From positions 434,001 through 498,000 of the forward strand of contig CAWGTL010000004.1 in assembly GCA_963825505.1 (NCBI GenBank): a DNA stretch of 64,000 bases, in the 5' to 3' direction. The position numbers were made by a program, and so were the translations under genes. Of this stretch, positions 8,792 through 18,116 are shown one piece after another (positions within the stretch are counted from its first letter, which is position 1; each line of letters begins with the position of its first letter). Source of the stretch: JBBQSN01 sp963825505. GTDB taxonomy: Bacteria > Actinomycetota > Actinomycetes > Actinomycetales > CAWJMD01. A model generated the notes under the pieces. It made no database searches. It was given only the letters and a program-made list of their open reading frames with translations, and was not told the origin of the DNA.

Positions 8792-8828
8792 CAGCGCCGG
8801 CGCACCCGCGAGGGGTGCACCGGCGCTG
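8792..8828 (-). terminator. hairpin after rpmE
   Basis: A 15-base-pair stem with one C.A mismatch: CAGCGCCGG/CCGGCGCTG and GCACCC/GGGTGC around a five-base loop. It begins 8 bases after the rpmE stop codon and precedes prfA. There is no T-run, so it may end or attenuate transcription rather than act as a classical strong terminator. Confidence 0.6.
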
Positions 8829-8836
8829 GGACGTCG

Positions 8837-9058
8837 CTACTTGGAGGCGTCGGCCTTCTTGCCGTACCGGGCCTCGAACCGGGCCACGCGGCCGCCGGTG
8901 TCGAGAAGCTTCTGCTTGCCGGTGTAGAAGGGGTGGCACGCGCTGCAGACCTCGGCGGAGATCTTGCCGGAGGTGGCGGTGCTGCGGGTGGTGAACGTGT
9001 TCCCGCAGGTGCAGGTCACGCTCGTCTCGACGTACTCGGGGTGGATGTCACGCTTCAC
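8837..9058 (-). CDS. rpmE: 50S ribosomal protein L31 (zinc-binding form)
   Basis: 73 residues with four cysteines at 16, 18, 38 and 41 (CTC and CSAC), the zinc-ribbon C+ form of L31. The GTG start is supported by a GGAG site 7 bases upstream; the open frame continues 13 codons beyond it without support. Its position between rho and prfA is conserved in actinobacteria. Confidence 0.96.
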   Translation of the reverse strand: MKRDIHPEYVETSVTCTCGNTFTTRSTATSGKISAEVCSACHPFYTGKQKLLDTGGRVARFEARYGKKADASK

Positions 9059-9205
9059 GGGAGGGCTCCTTCGAGGTGGCCGCCGGGTCGCCCTCACCCC
9101 GGGTGGGTGCAGGCGTGAACCGGAGCCGGTCTGACAGTGTGCCAGGCACCCGGTGGAGCACGAAATCGACCGCGTTCATTCCCACCCGGCGCCCTACCCT
9201 CGGGC

Positions 9206-10255
9206 GTGGCCACCGCGACGACGCCCGCATCCCAGACCCGGGCGACGCAGACCCGCCGGCTGCGGCGGGTGGTCGACGTCGCCCTGGCGGCCTACGACGT
9301 GCGCCCGGTCCGGGTGCGTCGCCTGCCGCGCGGCTGGAACGCCACCTTCGGGGTGCAGGCCGACGACGGCTCGCGGTTCGCGCTGCGGGTGCACCGCCCG
9401 GGCGGCCCCGGTGAGGCGGAGGTGCGCTCGGAGCTGGCCTGGCTCGCCGCGGTCGCGGCCGACACCGACGTCGTCGTCCCTCGTCCGCACCCGACCCGGG
9501 ACGGCGACCGGGTCGTCGTGGTCGACGACCCGGCCGTGGTCGACGACGGCCCACGCGTCTGCGACCTGCTGCGGTGGGTCGACGGCCACTTCGTCGACGC
9601 CCGCCTGACCGATGCCCACCTGCGGACGATCGGCACGCTGATGGCTGCTCTGCAGGAGCACGGGCGGCGGTTCGTGCGACCGGACGGGTTCGTCCGCCAC
9701 GACGTCACCGGGTGGACCGACCTCGGCCGGGGCGACGACGACCCGCTCGGCGCGGCCGTGCTCGACCGGGCCGCCGCCGCTCTCGCCGCGCTCGAGCCCG
9801 GGTGGGACCTCGGTGTCGTCCGCGCCACGGTGGAACGGGCCAGAGCGGCCCGCGACGCCGCGGCCGCGGACGGGCGGGTCGGGCTGCTGCACGCCGACCT
9901 GCACCACGAGAACGTCCTGTTCGGCTCCCGCGCAGCCGGTACCGACGGGACCGTCCCGGCCGGCGTCATCGACTTCGACGACTGCGGAGACGGACCGGAC
10001 GCCTACGACCCGGCGGTGATGGTCACCGAGCTGTGGCCCCGACCGGACCGCGACCGGCTCCGTGCGGCGCTGCTCGAGGGCTGGGCGGGGCGGACGGGGT
10101 CGGCGGTGGAGGAGGAGGTCGACGCGCTGGAGGGCCTGCGGCACCTCCAGCTCGCCGTCTACGGGGTCGAGCACCGCACCGAGCCGATGTTCGCCGCCTG
10201 GTGGCACGAGGACATGACCGGCGTCCTGGAGCGGCTGGCCCGCCACCTCGGGTGA
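9206..10255 (+). CDS. aminoglycoside phosphotransferase/choline kinase-fold protein
   Basis: 349 residues from GTG 9206. Shows the protein-kinase-like APH fold signature: LLHADLHHENVLF near residue 230 (HxDLxxxN catalytic loop) and VIDFDDCGDG near 253 (metal-binding Asp). Substrate unknown; relatives include homoserine kinase type II, fructosamine kinases and drug-modifying enzymes, and context (between rpmE and rho) does not decide. TACCCT sits 5 bases before the GTG, so the transcript may be leaderless; there is no ribosome site. This is the only plus-strand gene in an otherwise minus-strand block. Confidence 0.85.
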   Translation: MATATTPASQTRATQTRRLRRVVDVALAAYDVRPVRVRRLPRGWNATFGVQADDGSRFALRVHRPGGPGEAEVRSELAWLAAVAADTDVVVPRPHPTRDGDRVVVVDDPAVVDDGPRVCDLLRWVDGHFVDARLTDAHLRTIGTLMAALQEHGRRFVRPDGFVRHDVTGWTDLGRGDDDPLGAAVLDRAAAALAALEPGWDLGVVRATVERARAARDAAAADGRVGLLHADLHHENVLFGSRAAGTDGTVPAGVIDFDDCGDGPDAYDPAVMVTELWPRPDRDRLRAALLEGWAGRTGSAVEEEVDALEGLRHLQLAVYGVEHRTEPMFAAWWHEDMTGVLERLARHLG

Positions 10256-10267
10256 GGGTGACGCGCG

Positions 10268-10299
10268 AGCGCCCGCCCCCGGGAGAGGGGACGGGCGCT
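10268..10299. terminator. convergent hairpin between the kinase-like gene and rho
   Basis: AGCGCCCG and CGGGCGCT pair, extended inward by CCCC/GGGG with one mismatch, giving about 12 base pairs. It lies in the 61-base gap where the plus-strand gene and rho converge, so it can serve both. Confidence 0.7.
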
Positions 10300-10316
10300 G
10301 GGCTCAGCAGGACGGG

Positions 10317-12363
10317 TCAGTCGTCCTTGCCGTTGCTCATCAGCGGTGCCGTGGTCTTCTGCACCTGCATGAGGAACTCGGTGTTGGACTTGGTCTCGCG
10401 CAGCTTGGACAGCAGCAGCTCGATCGCCTGCTGGGAGTCCAGGGCGGTGAGCACCCGCCGCAGCTTCCACATCACCGCGAGCTCCTCGCGACCGAGGAGC
10501 ACCTCCTCGCGCCGGGTGCCGGACGCGTTGACGTCGACCGCCGGGTAGACGCGCTTGTCGGCCAGCGAGCGGGAGAGCCGGAACTCGGAGTTACCCGTGC
10601 CCTTGAACTCCTCGAAGATGACCTCGTCCGCCTTGGACCCGGTCTCGACCAGTGCGGTGGCGAGGATGGTGAGGGAGCCGCCGTGCTCGATGTTGCGCGC
10701 GGCACCGAAGAAGCGCTTCGGGGGGTAGAGCGCCGAGGAGTCGACACCACCGGACAGGATCCGGCCGGACGCCGGCGCCGAGATGTTGTACGCACGGCCC
10801 AGCCGGGTGATGCCGTCGAGCAGGATCACGACGTCGTGGCCCATCTCGACCAGGCGCTTGGCCCGCTCGATCGCCAGCTCGGCGACGGTGGTGTGGTCGC
10901 TCGCCGGACGGTCGAACGTCGAGGCGATCACCTCGCCCTTGACGCTGCGCTGGAAGTCGGTGACCTCCTCCGGGCGCTCGTCGACGAGCACCACCATGAG
11001 GTGGACCTCGGGGTTGTTGACCGTGATCGCGTTGGCGATGGCCTGCATCATCATCGTCTTGCCCGCCTTGGGCGGGGAGACGATGAGGGCGCGCTGGCCC
11101 TTGCCGATCGGCGACACCAGGTCGAGCACCCGGGTGGTGAGGATGTTCGGCTCGGTCTCCAGCCGCAGCCTCTCCTGCGGGTACAGCGGGGTGAGCTTCA
11201 TGAAGTCCGGGCGGGCCTTGGCCTGCTCGGTGGTCTGGCCGTTGACCGAGTCGACCCGCACGAGCGGGTTGAACTTCTGCTGGCGCTGGTTCCCGCCGCC
11301 GCCGCCCTGGTCGCCCTCGCGCTGCTGGCGCACGGCACCGACGATCGCGTCGCCCTTGCGCATGCCGTACTTCTTCACCTGGCCGAGCGAGACGTACACG
11401 TCGTCCGAGCCCGGCAGGTAGCCCGAGGTCCGCACGAAGCCGTAGCTGTCGAGGATGTCGAGGATGCCGGCGACGGGCAGCAGGACGTCGTCGTCGCTGA
11501 CCTCGGGCTCGGCCTCGGACATGCCGCCCATCGGGTCGCTGCCGCGGCCACCCCGACGCTTGCGGTCGCGGTAGCGGTTGCGCCGACGGCGGCCGCCACC
11601 CTCCTCGTCGTCGTCCGGGCCGTTGTCGCGGTTCTGGTGCTGGTTCCCGCCCTGCCGGTTCTGGCTCCGGTCGTTCTGGCCCCGGTCGTTCCGGTCGTTC
11701 TGGCTCCGGTCGTTCTGGCTCCGGTCGCCCTGGCGGTCGTTCTGCCGGTCGCTCTGGTTCCGGTCGTTCTGCTTGTCGCGCTGACGGTCCTCGCGCGGGG
11801 CGCGGTCGTCCTGCTGCTGCCGGTCACCGCCCTGCTGCCGGTCACCGCCCTGGGTGCGCTCGGCGCCCTGGCGGTCCTCGCGCTGCGGGCGTTCGCCGCC
11901 CTGCTGGCGCTCGCTCGCCCTGCTGGCGGTCCTCGCGCTGCGGGCGCTCGCGCTGGCGGTCCTCACGAGCGGGGCGCTCGTCGGACGCCTGCTGCACGGG
12001 CAGCGTCTCCTGGGTGCTCGTGGCCGGCTCGGCCGCGACGGCCGGCCCGCCCGCGGAGGTGGCGCGGCGGGAACGACGGGCGGTGGACCCGCCCTCGGCC
12101 GGGGCGCTGCCGCCGTTGGCCGAGGCGCTGCTACCGGCGGCCGGTGCGCCGGAGCCCTTGCCGGCCCCGCCGCCCTGGTGGCTGCGGATGGCCTCGAGCA
12201 GGTCGCCCTTGCGCATCTTCGAGGTGCCCTTGACCCCGAGCTGGGTCGCGATCGCCTGCAGCTGCGGCAACCGCAGTCCGGTGAGGGCTCCCCCGGTGGC
12301 CGTGTCGCTGCCCTTCGGCGGAGCCGGGTCGGCAGCGGTAGCGGCGGTGGTGGTGTCTGTCAC
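10317..12363 (-). CDS. rho: transcription termination factor Rho, with an internal frameshift
   Basis: Hexameric RNA-dependent ATPase. The N-terminal Rho_N domain (about residues 25-65) is followed by a long Arg/Asp/Gln/Asn-rich insertion typical of actinobacterial Rho, then the cold-shock-like RNA-binding domain (SYGFVRTSGYLPG) and the ATPase core with Walker A SPPKAGKT. The start is GTG 12361-12363. The N-terminal part and the rest lie in different frames: inside the repeat-rich insertion a duplicated GAGC (11909-11916) adds four bases, and removing one copy restores a 680-residue protein. As written, the downstream frame could begin only at GTG 11966. Sequence error or a real lesion are both possible. 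Confidence 0.9.
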
Positions 12364-12461
12364 GAAGGTCCTTCCCCCTCGTCAGCGGTCGCTGTGCGAC
12401 CGGATGTCCAGCGACGTCGCGCTGGTGAAAGTGATCGCCGAGTCCGTGGGGAGGTGGGGTC

Positions 12462-12478
12462 CGCAGCCTGGGGCTGCG
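12462..12478 (-). promoter_or_regulatory. hairpin in the rho leader
   Basis: Perfect 7-base-pair stem CGCAGCC/GGCTGCG with a TGG loop, in the roughly 215-base untranslated region before rho. A TTATGG element at about 12576-12581 on the minus strand could be the rho -10. Rho leaders are commonly autoregulated; a role for this hairpin is a guess. Confidence 0.35.
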
Positions 12479-12579
12479 CACCGGGCGTCCCGGGATCCTG
12501 AGGCGATTGCCGCCGGTCTCCGCGCGCTCGGTCCAGGATCGGAGACCCGGGGCCCGCGGTACGTCGGCGTGACCACCAT

Positions 12580-12603
12580 AACACCCGGGGGCCCGCCGGT
12601 GTT
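12580..12603 (-). terminator. hairpin after thrB
   Basis: AACACC and GGTGTT arms enclose a GC-rich inner stem (GGG/CCC). It starts 10 bases after the thrB stop codon and separates the threonine genes from rho. On the minus strand the stem is followed directly by ATGG rather than a T-run, so strength is uncertain. Confidence 0.5.
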
Positions 12604-12613
12604 CCTGCTCGGG

Positions 12614-13597
12614 TCAGGGCGCCCCCGGCGCGTCGGGACCGCCGGCGTCGTCCGGCTCGACCAGCACGGGCGGTTCGACCAGCACCGCGCCGTCGCGGTC
12701 GATGCCGGGGTCGAGCACCTGCCAGCCGTCGAGGAGGCGCGCGACCCGGTCGGCGAGGTCGTCGTCGGTGCCGCCGAGCACCAGCAGGGACGGTCCGGCG
12801 CCGGAGACCACGGCCGCCAGTCCCTGCGAGCGCAGCAGGCCGACGGCCGTGGCGGCCTCGGGCATGGCGGGGGCGCGGTAGGCCTGGTGCAGCCGCTCCT
12901 CGGTGGCCGGCAGCAGCAGGTCGGGTCGGCGGCTCAGCGCCTCCACCAGCAGCGCCGCGCGTCCGGCGGTGAACGCGGCGTCGGCGTGCGGGACGGTGGC
13001 GGGCAGCATGGCGCGCGCCCGGGCGGTCGAGAGCTCGGAGTCCGGCACCGCGACGACGCAGGCCAGGGCGGGGTGCGGCTCGATCCGCACCGCGCGCGCC
13101 CCGCCCGAGCCGGTCCACCCGACGGTGATGCCGCCGAGCAACGAGGCGGCGGCGTTGTCGGGGTGGCCCTCGAGGTCGGTGGCGACCTCCAGCGCGGTGG
13201 TGTCGTCGAGCAGCTCCGGGCGCTCCAGCAGGCCGCGCGCCGCGACGACGCCGGCGACCACCGCGGCGGCCGACGACCCCACGCCGCGTCCGTGCGGAAC
13301 CCCGTTGCGGCACACCACGACCAGGCCCGGCTGGGGCGCCCCGACCCGCGCGAGCGCCGCGCGCACCGAGCGCACCACGAGGTTCTGCTCACCGGTGGCG
13401 ATCCGGTCGGCCCCCTCGCCCTCGACCCGTACCTCGGCGCCGGGCTCGGTTCTCGCCGCGACCCGCACGACGTCGTGCACCGACAGCGCCAACCCGACGC
13501 AGTCGTAGCCCGGTCCGAGGTTGGCGCTGGAGCCCGGGACGGTGACCTGGACCGTCACCCCCTGCCGCACCACGGCGTCGGTGCGCTCGGGCAGCAC
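12614..13597 (-). CDS. thrB: homoserine kinase (GHMP family)
   Basis: Phosphorylates homoserine on the way to threonine. 327 residues; the GHMP ATP-binding motif PHGRGVGSSAAA lies near residue 103, the N-terminal VPGSSANLGPGYDC motif is present, and the C-terminal GHMP motif SGAGPSLLVL is near 265. The start codon GTG follows the thrC stop directly (TGAGTG). The last 30 residues form an acidic/Pro tail. Confidence 0.96.
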   Translation of the reverse strand: MLPERTDAVVRQGVTVQVTVPGSSANLGPGYDCVGLALSVHDVVRVAARTEPGAEVRVEGEGADRIATGEQNLVVRSVRAALARVGAPQPGLVVVCRNGVPHGRGVGSSAAAVVAGVVAARGLLERPELLDDTTALEVATDLEGHPDNAAASLLGGITVGWTGSGGARAVRIEPHPALACVVAVPDSELSTARARAMLPATVPHADAAFTAGRAALLVEALSRRPDLLLPATEERLHQAYRAPAMPEAATAVGLLRSQGLAAVVSGAGPSLLVLGGTDDDLADRVARLLDGWQVLDPGIDRDGAVLVEPPVLVEPDDAGGPDAPGAP

Positions 13598-14678
13598 TCA
13601 GAGCCCCAGCGCGTCGGCCACGCCCACCACGTCGACGGCCACGCGGGTCGGCTCGACGGGGACGCCGTCGAGGTCCTGCATCGCCCACTGCGGGTCCTTC
13701 AGGCCGTGCCCGGTGACCGTGACGACCACCCGCGAGCCGCGCCGGGAGGTGCCCGGCGGCGTGCCGCTTGAGCAGGCCGGCCACCCCGGCGGCGGAGGCA
13801 GGCTCGACGAAGACGCCGTCGCGCGAGGACAGCAGCCGGTGCGCGGCCAGGATCTCGGCGTCGGTGACGGCCTCGATCACCCCGCCCGACCGGTCGCGAG
13901 CCTGCACCGCCTGCTCCCAGGAGGCCGGGTTCCCGATCCGGATCGCGGTGGCGATGGTGTCGGGGTGGTCGACGGGGTACCCGCGCACGATCGGCGCGGC
14001 GCCGGCGGCCTGGAAGCCCCACATGGCCGGGGTGCCGGTGGCCGGCCCCGGCTGCTCGGCGTCGTGCACGTACTCGGTGTAGCCCTTCCAGTACGCGGTG
14101 ATGTTGCCGGCGTTGCCGACCGGGAGGCAGTGGATGTCCGGGGCGTCGCCGAGCGCGTCGACGACCTCGAAGGCCGCGGTCTTCTGGCCCTCGATCCGGT
14201 ACGGGTTCACCGAGTTCACCAGCTCGACCGGGTAGGCCTCGGCGAGCTTGCGGGCGACCGTGAGGCAGTCGTCGAAGTTGCCGTCGACCTGCAGGATGCG
14301 CGCGCCGTGCGCGACCGCCTGGCTGAGCTTGCCCATCGAGATCTTGCCCTCCGGCACCAGCACCGCGCAGGTCATGCCCGCCGCGGTGGCGTACGCCGCG
14401 GCCGAGGCGCTGGTGTTGCCGGTGGACGCGCACACCACGGCCTGCGCGCCGAGCTCGGCGGCGCGGGTGATCGCGCTGGTCATGCCGCGGTCCTTGAACG
14501 AGCCGGTGGGGTTGCACCCCTCGACCTTGACGTGCACCTCGCACCTGGTGAGCCGCGACAGGTGGCGGGCGTGCACCAGCGGCGTCCCGCCCTCGCCGAG
14601 GGTGACGGCCGGGACCGCGGGCCCGAACGGCAGCCGGTCGCGGAACTCCTCCACCACCCCGCGCCACGCGTGCGCCAC
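13598..14678 (-). CDS. thrC: threonine synthase, with a frameshift near the C-terminus
   Basis: PLP enzyme converting O-phosphohomoserine to threonine. The PLP lysine is in GSFKDRGMTSA near residue 61; ASTGNTSASAAAYA and the SVNPYRIEGQK region match the family. After KRHAAG the frame continues into unrelated Arg-rich sequence, but one base further the expected end appears (GTSRRGSRVVVTVTGHGLKD, then a stop at 13598). Removing one G from the run at 13752-13754 gives a clean 359-residue protein ending against thrB. Start GTG 14676-14678, two bases after hom. Confidence 0.9.
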
Positions 14679-14680
14679 GG

Positions 14681-16024
14681 TCAGCTCCCCTCGACCCGCA
14701 GGACCGACGCGACGGCGTCGACGATCTCGAGACCGGCGAGCGCCTCGACGGTGCTCGCGAGCGCGGCGTCGGTGGCGGTGTGGGTGACGATGACCAGCGC
14801 CGCCCGGCGGCCGTCGTCCTCGCCCTCCGCGTCCGGGTCGCGCAGCAGGGTCTGCCGGACGGTCTCGATGGAGACCTCGTGCGCGGCGAACACCTGCGCG
14901 ACCTGCGCCAGGACACCCGGGCGGTCGGCGACGTCGAGCCGCACGTGGTAGCGGGTGGAGACCTCGCCCATCGTCAGCACCGGGAGGTCGGCGTAGGTGC
15001 TCTCGCCGGGTCCGCGGCCGCCGACCACACGGTGCCGCGCGACCGCGACGACGTCGCCGAGCACCGCGCTCGCGGTGGGCTGGCCGCCGGCGCCGGCACC
15101 GTAGAACATCAGAGAGCCGGCGGCCTCCGCCTCGACGAAGACCGCGTTGTACGCGCCGCGCACGCTCGCGAGCGGGTGCTCGCGCGAGATCATCGCCGGG
15201 TGCACGCGCACTGAGACGGCTTCTCCCGCAGGGGTCTTCGTGCGCTCGCAGATGGCCAGGAGCTTCACGACGCAGTGCGACGCCTTCGCTGCGGCGACGT
15301 CGGCCGCGCTCACGCCGGTGATGCCCTCGCGGTGCACGTCGGCCGCGCTGACCCGGGTGTGGAACGCCAGCGAGGCGAGGATGGCCGCCTTGGCGGCGGC
15401 GTCGAAACCCTCCACGTCGGCTGTCGGGTCGGCCTCGGCGTAGCCGAGCGCCTGCGCCTGCTGCACCGACTCCTCGAAGCCCGCCCCGGTGGTGTCCATC
15501 TGGTCGAGCACGTAGTTGGTGGTGCCGTTGACGATGCCGAGCACCCGGTCGATCCGGTCGCCGGCCATCGACTCGCGCACCGGACGCACCAGCGGGATCG
15601 CGCCGGCGACGGCGGCCTCGAAGTAGAGGTCGACCCCGTGCTCGTCGGCCGCCTCGTACAGGGTGGGGCCGTCCTCGGCGAGCAGCGCCTTGTTGGCGGT
15701 GACGACGCCGGCGCCGTGCTTCATCGCCTCGAGGATCAGGGTGCGCGCCGGCTCGATGCCGCCGATCACCTCGACCACGACGTCGGCACGGCGCACCAGG
15801 TCGAGCGCGTCGGTGGTGAACAGGTCGGGGTCGATCCCGGCGTCGCGGCGGCGGGTGGGCCGGCGCACGGCGATGCCGACCAGCTCCAGCGGACGCCCGA
15901 CCCGGGCGGCGAGGTCGCCCGCGTTGCCGGTGAGCAGCCGCGCGACCTCCGTGCCGACCACGCCGCAGCCCAGCAGGGCCACCCGCAGCGGGGCGACCAC
16001 GTCCCCGTCACCCACGTCGCTCAC
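14681..16024 (-). CDS. hom: homoserine dehydrogenase with ACT domain
   Basis: Reduces aspartate semialdehyde to homoserine. 447 residues from GTG 16024: NAD(P) motif LLGCGVVGTEVA near residue 16, catalytic-domain segment GIVNGTTNYVLDQM, and a C-terminal ACT domain (LDVADRPGVLAQVAQVF) for threonine feedback. It heads a hom-thrC-thrB unit with spacings of 2 and 0 bases. The usual upstream neighbours lysA and argS are absent; hppD lies there instead. Confidence 0.95.
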   Translation of the reverse strand: MSDVGDGDVVAPLRVALLGCGVVGTEVARLLTGNAGDLAARVGRPLELVGIAVRRPTRRRDAGIDPDLFTTDALDLVRRADVVVEVIGGIEPARTLILEAMKHGAGVVTANKALLAEDGPTLYEAADEHGVDLYFEAAVAGAIPLVRPVRESMAGDRIDRVLGIVNGTTNYVLDQMDTTGAGFEESVQQAQALGYAEADPTADVEGFDAAAKAAILASLAFHTRVSAADVHREGITGVSAADVAAAKASHCVVKLLAICERTKTPAGEAVSVRVHPAMISREHPLASVRGAYNAVFVEAEAAGSLMFYGAGAGGQPTASAVLGDVVAVARHRVVGGRGPGESTYADLPVLTMGEVSTRYHVRLDVADRPGVLAQVAQVFAAHEVSIETVRQTLLRDPDAEGEDDGRRAALVIVTHTATDAALASTVEALAGLEIVDAVASVLRVEGS

Positions 16025-16134
16025 CGGCCGATCATCCCGCCAGTCCACCTGATGACCGCACGTCGTCCCGCCATCCGGACAGCGGCCGACGACTTCGCGG
16101 GGTCGACACCGACGTGGCGAGGCCCGCACACCTC

Positions 16135-16160
16135 GTGAACGTGGTCGTCGCCACGTTCAC
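16135..16160. terminator. perfect hairpin between hppD and hom
   Basis: GTGAACGTGG and CCACGTTCAC form a flawless 10-base-pair stem around TCGTCG, 18 bases after the hppD stop. No T-run follows. It most likely ends the hppD transcript before hom. Confidence 0.6.
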
Positions 16161-16178
16161 TAGGCGGGCGAGCAGGGA

Positions 16179-17378
16179 TCAGAGGTTGCCGCGACGCTCC
16201 TGCTCGCGCTCGATCGCCTCGAACAGGGCCTTGAAGTTGCCCTTGCCGAAGCCGAGCGAGCCGTGCCGCTCGATCATCTCGAAGAACACGGTCGGGCGGT
16301 CGCCGATCGGCTTGGTGAAGATCTGCAACAGGTAGCCGTCCTCGTCGCGGTCGACCAGGATGCCGCGCGACTGCAGCTCCTCGATCGGCACCCGGACCTC
16401 GCCGATACGGGCGCGCAGCTCGGGGTCCTGGTAGTAGGAGTCCGGGGTGTCCAGGAAGTCCACGCCCTCGGCGCGCATCGCGTCGACGGTGGCCAGGATG
16501 TCGTTGGTGGCGAGCGCGAGGTGCTGGGCGCCGGGGCCCCGGTAGAACTCGAGGTACTCGTCGATCTGGCTCTTCTTCTTCGCGATCGCGGGCTCGTTCA
16601 GCGGGAACTTCACCCGGTGGTTGCCGTTGGCGACCACCTTCGACATCAGCGCCGAGTAGTCGGTGGCGATGTCGTCGCCGATGAACTCGGCCATGTTCAC
16701 GAAGCCCATGACCCGGTTGTAGAAGTCGACCCAGGTGTCCATCTTCCCGAGCTCGACGTTGCCCACGACGTGGTCGAGGGCCTGGAAGATCCGCTTCGGG
16801 GCGCCGGGCCGCTTGGTGAACGAGGAGGTGCGGGCCACGTACCCGGGCAGGTACGGCCCGGAGTAGCGGGAGCGGTCGACCAGGGTGTGGCGGGTCTCGC
16901 CGTAGGTGCCGATCGCCGCGATCCGCACGGTGCCGTGCTCGTCGGTGACGTCCTCGGCCTCGCGCAGGATCGTGGCGCCCTCGCGCCGGGCCTGCTCGAC
17001 GCACCGGTCGACGTCCGGCACCTCCAGCGCGATGTCGACGACGCCGTCGCCGTGCGCGCGGTGGTGGTCGTGCAGCGGGCTGTCGGGGTCGACCCCGCCG
17101 TCGACGACGAACCGGATCGACCCCGAGCGCAGGACGAACGACTTGTGGTCGCGCTGGCCGGTCTCGGGGCCGGCGTAGGCCTCGAGCTCCATGCCGAAGG
17201 CGGACTGGTAGAAGTGCGCCGTCTGGGTCGCGTTGCCCACCACGAACACGATCGCGTCCCACCCGGTGACCGGGAACCGGTCGGTGCTCTGGTCGTACTC
17301 CACCAGGCCCACGAGCTGCTTGAGCTGGTCGAGGTCGAGCTCGGCCTGGCGCTCGGACGGGGTGAGGTCGATGGTCAC
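16179..17378 (-). CDS. hppD: 4-hydroxyphenylpyruvate dioxygenase
   Basis: Non-haem iron enzyme of tyrosine catabolism making homogentisate. 399 residues from GTG 17378 with a GGAGG ribosome site. Iron ligands are visible as His in LDHVVGNVE (near residue 201), His in GAQHLAL (near 282) and Glu in FFEMIERHG (near 364). The C-terminal region (GFGKGNFKALFEAIEREQ) is typical. The long open frame upstream is antisense to the neighbouring GGDEF gene. It is divergent from an Lrp-type regulator with shared operator repeats, so control by that regulator is likely. Confidence 0.96.
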   Translation of the reverse strand: MTIDLTPSERQAELDLDQLKQLVGLVEYDQSTDRFPVTGWDAIVFVVGNATQTAHFYQSAFGMELEAYAGPETGQRDHKSFVLRSGSIRFVVDGGVDPDSPLHDHHRAHGDGVVDIALEVPDVDRCVEQARREGATILREAEDVTDEHGTVRIAAIGTYGETRHTLVDRSRYSGPYLPGYVARTSSFTKRPGAPKRIFQALDHVVGNVELGKMDTWVDFYNRVMGFVNMAEFIGDDIATDYSALMSKVVANGNHRVKFPLNEPAIAKKKSQIDEYLEFYRGPGAQHLALATNDILATVDAMRAEGVDFLDTPDSYYQDPELRARIGEVRVPIEELQSRGILVDRDEDGYLLQIFTKPIGDRPTVFFEMIERHGSLGFGKGNFKALFEAIEREQERRGNL

Positions 17379-17444
17379 CGGGGGCCTCCACGGGTCGGTA
17401 CGGCGTCGGACGGACCAACCCACTGTCCCGTCCGACCCCGTCCT

Positions 17445-17493
17445 GGGCAAGCGGTCGCCTGCTTGCTGGGCAGGTTGTGCAAACTGCTTGCCC
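17445..17493. promoter_or_regulatory. inverted-repeat operator between hppD and the Lrp-type regulator
   Basis: GGGCAAGC (17445-17452) is mirrored by GCTTGCCC (17486-17493), and an inner pair GCAAGC/GCTTGC (17447-17452 and 17461-17466) forms a second palindrome. Several half-sites spaced over about 50 bases fit the multimeric binding of Lrp/AsnC proteins. The element lies in the divergent intergenic region. Binding is inferred. Confidence 0.55.
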
Positions 17494-17513
17494 GGAGACC
17501 CGGAGGACTGGGC

Positions 17514-18029
17514 ATGATGTCCAGCATGAGCGACCGAACGCCACCTGCGCCGACGAGTCCGGCGGACCACCTGGACGCCGCCCTCGTGCACGCCCTCGCG
17601 CGGGCGCCACGCACCGGCGTGCTCGAGCTGTCCCGGCTGCTCGGGGTCGCCCGCGGCACCGCGCAGGCCCGGCTGGACCGGCTGCTCGGCCGCGGGCTGC
17701 TGGTGCTGGAGCCCGCGGTCGACCCGGCGGCGCTCGGCTACCCCGTCACCGCCTTCCTCACCCTCGAGCTGCACCAGGACACCGGCCGCGACGCCGTCAC
17801 CGAGCAGCTCTCCCGCATCCCGCAGGTGCTCGAGGCGCACACCACCACCGGGGCCGGCGACCTGCTGGTGCGGGTGGTCGCCCGTGACAACACCCACCTG
17901 CAGGAGGTGATCGACTCGGTCGTGGCGACCCCCGCGGTGGCCCGCACCTCCACCGTGATCGCGCTGCAGGACGTCGTGCGGCACCGTACGTTGCCCCTGC
18001 TCGACGAGGCGGTGGGGACGAGGCGGTAG
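17514..18029 (+). CDS. Lrp/AsnC-family transcriptional regulator
   Basis: 171 residues: N-terminal winged helix-turn-helix (about residues 20-65; SRLLGVARGTAQARLDRLL) and a C-terminal RAM-type domain (TTTGAGDLLVRVVARDNTHLQEVIDSV). Start at ATG 17514 because GGAGG lies 7 bases upstream; further ATGs at 17517 and 17526 are possible. Divergent from hppD with inverted repeats between, so it probably senses an aromatic amino acid or keto acid and controls hppD. The ligand is inferred from context only. Confidence 0.9.
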   Translation: MMSSMSDRTPPAPTSPADHLDAALVHALARAPRTGVLELSRLLGVARGTAQARLDRLLGRGLLVLEPAVDPAALGYPVTAFLTLELHQDTGRDAVTEQLSRIPQVLEAHTTTGAGDLLVRVVARDNTHLQEVIDSVVATPAVARTSTVIALQDVVRHRTLPLLDEAVGTRR

Positions 18030-18116
18030 GTCGACGGCCGAGCCGTGGCACCGGCCAGTCTTCGAGGTCCTCCCACCGCTCAGGTCGTCCGTCGGAACGG
18101 CCGAAGGGAACCTGTG

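Noticed and set aside
12382..12579. 65-codon open frame in the rho leader
   Set aside because: No ribosome site before its ATG and the translation has no recognisable pattern; it lies over a likely untranslated leader.
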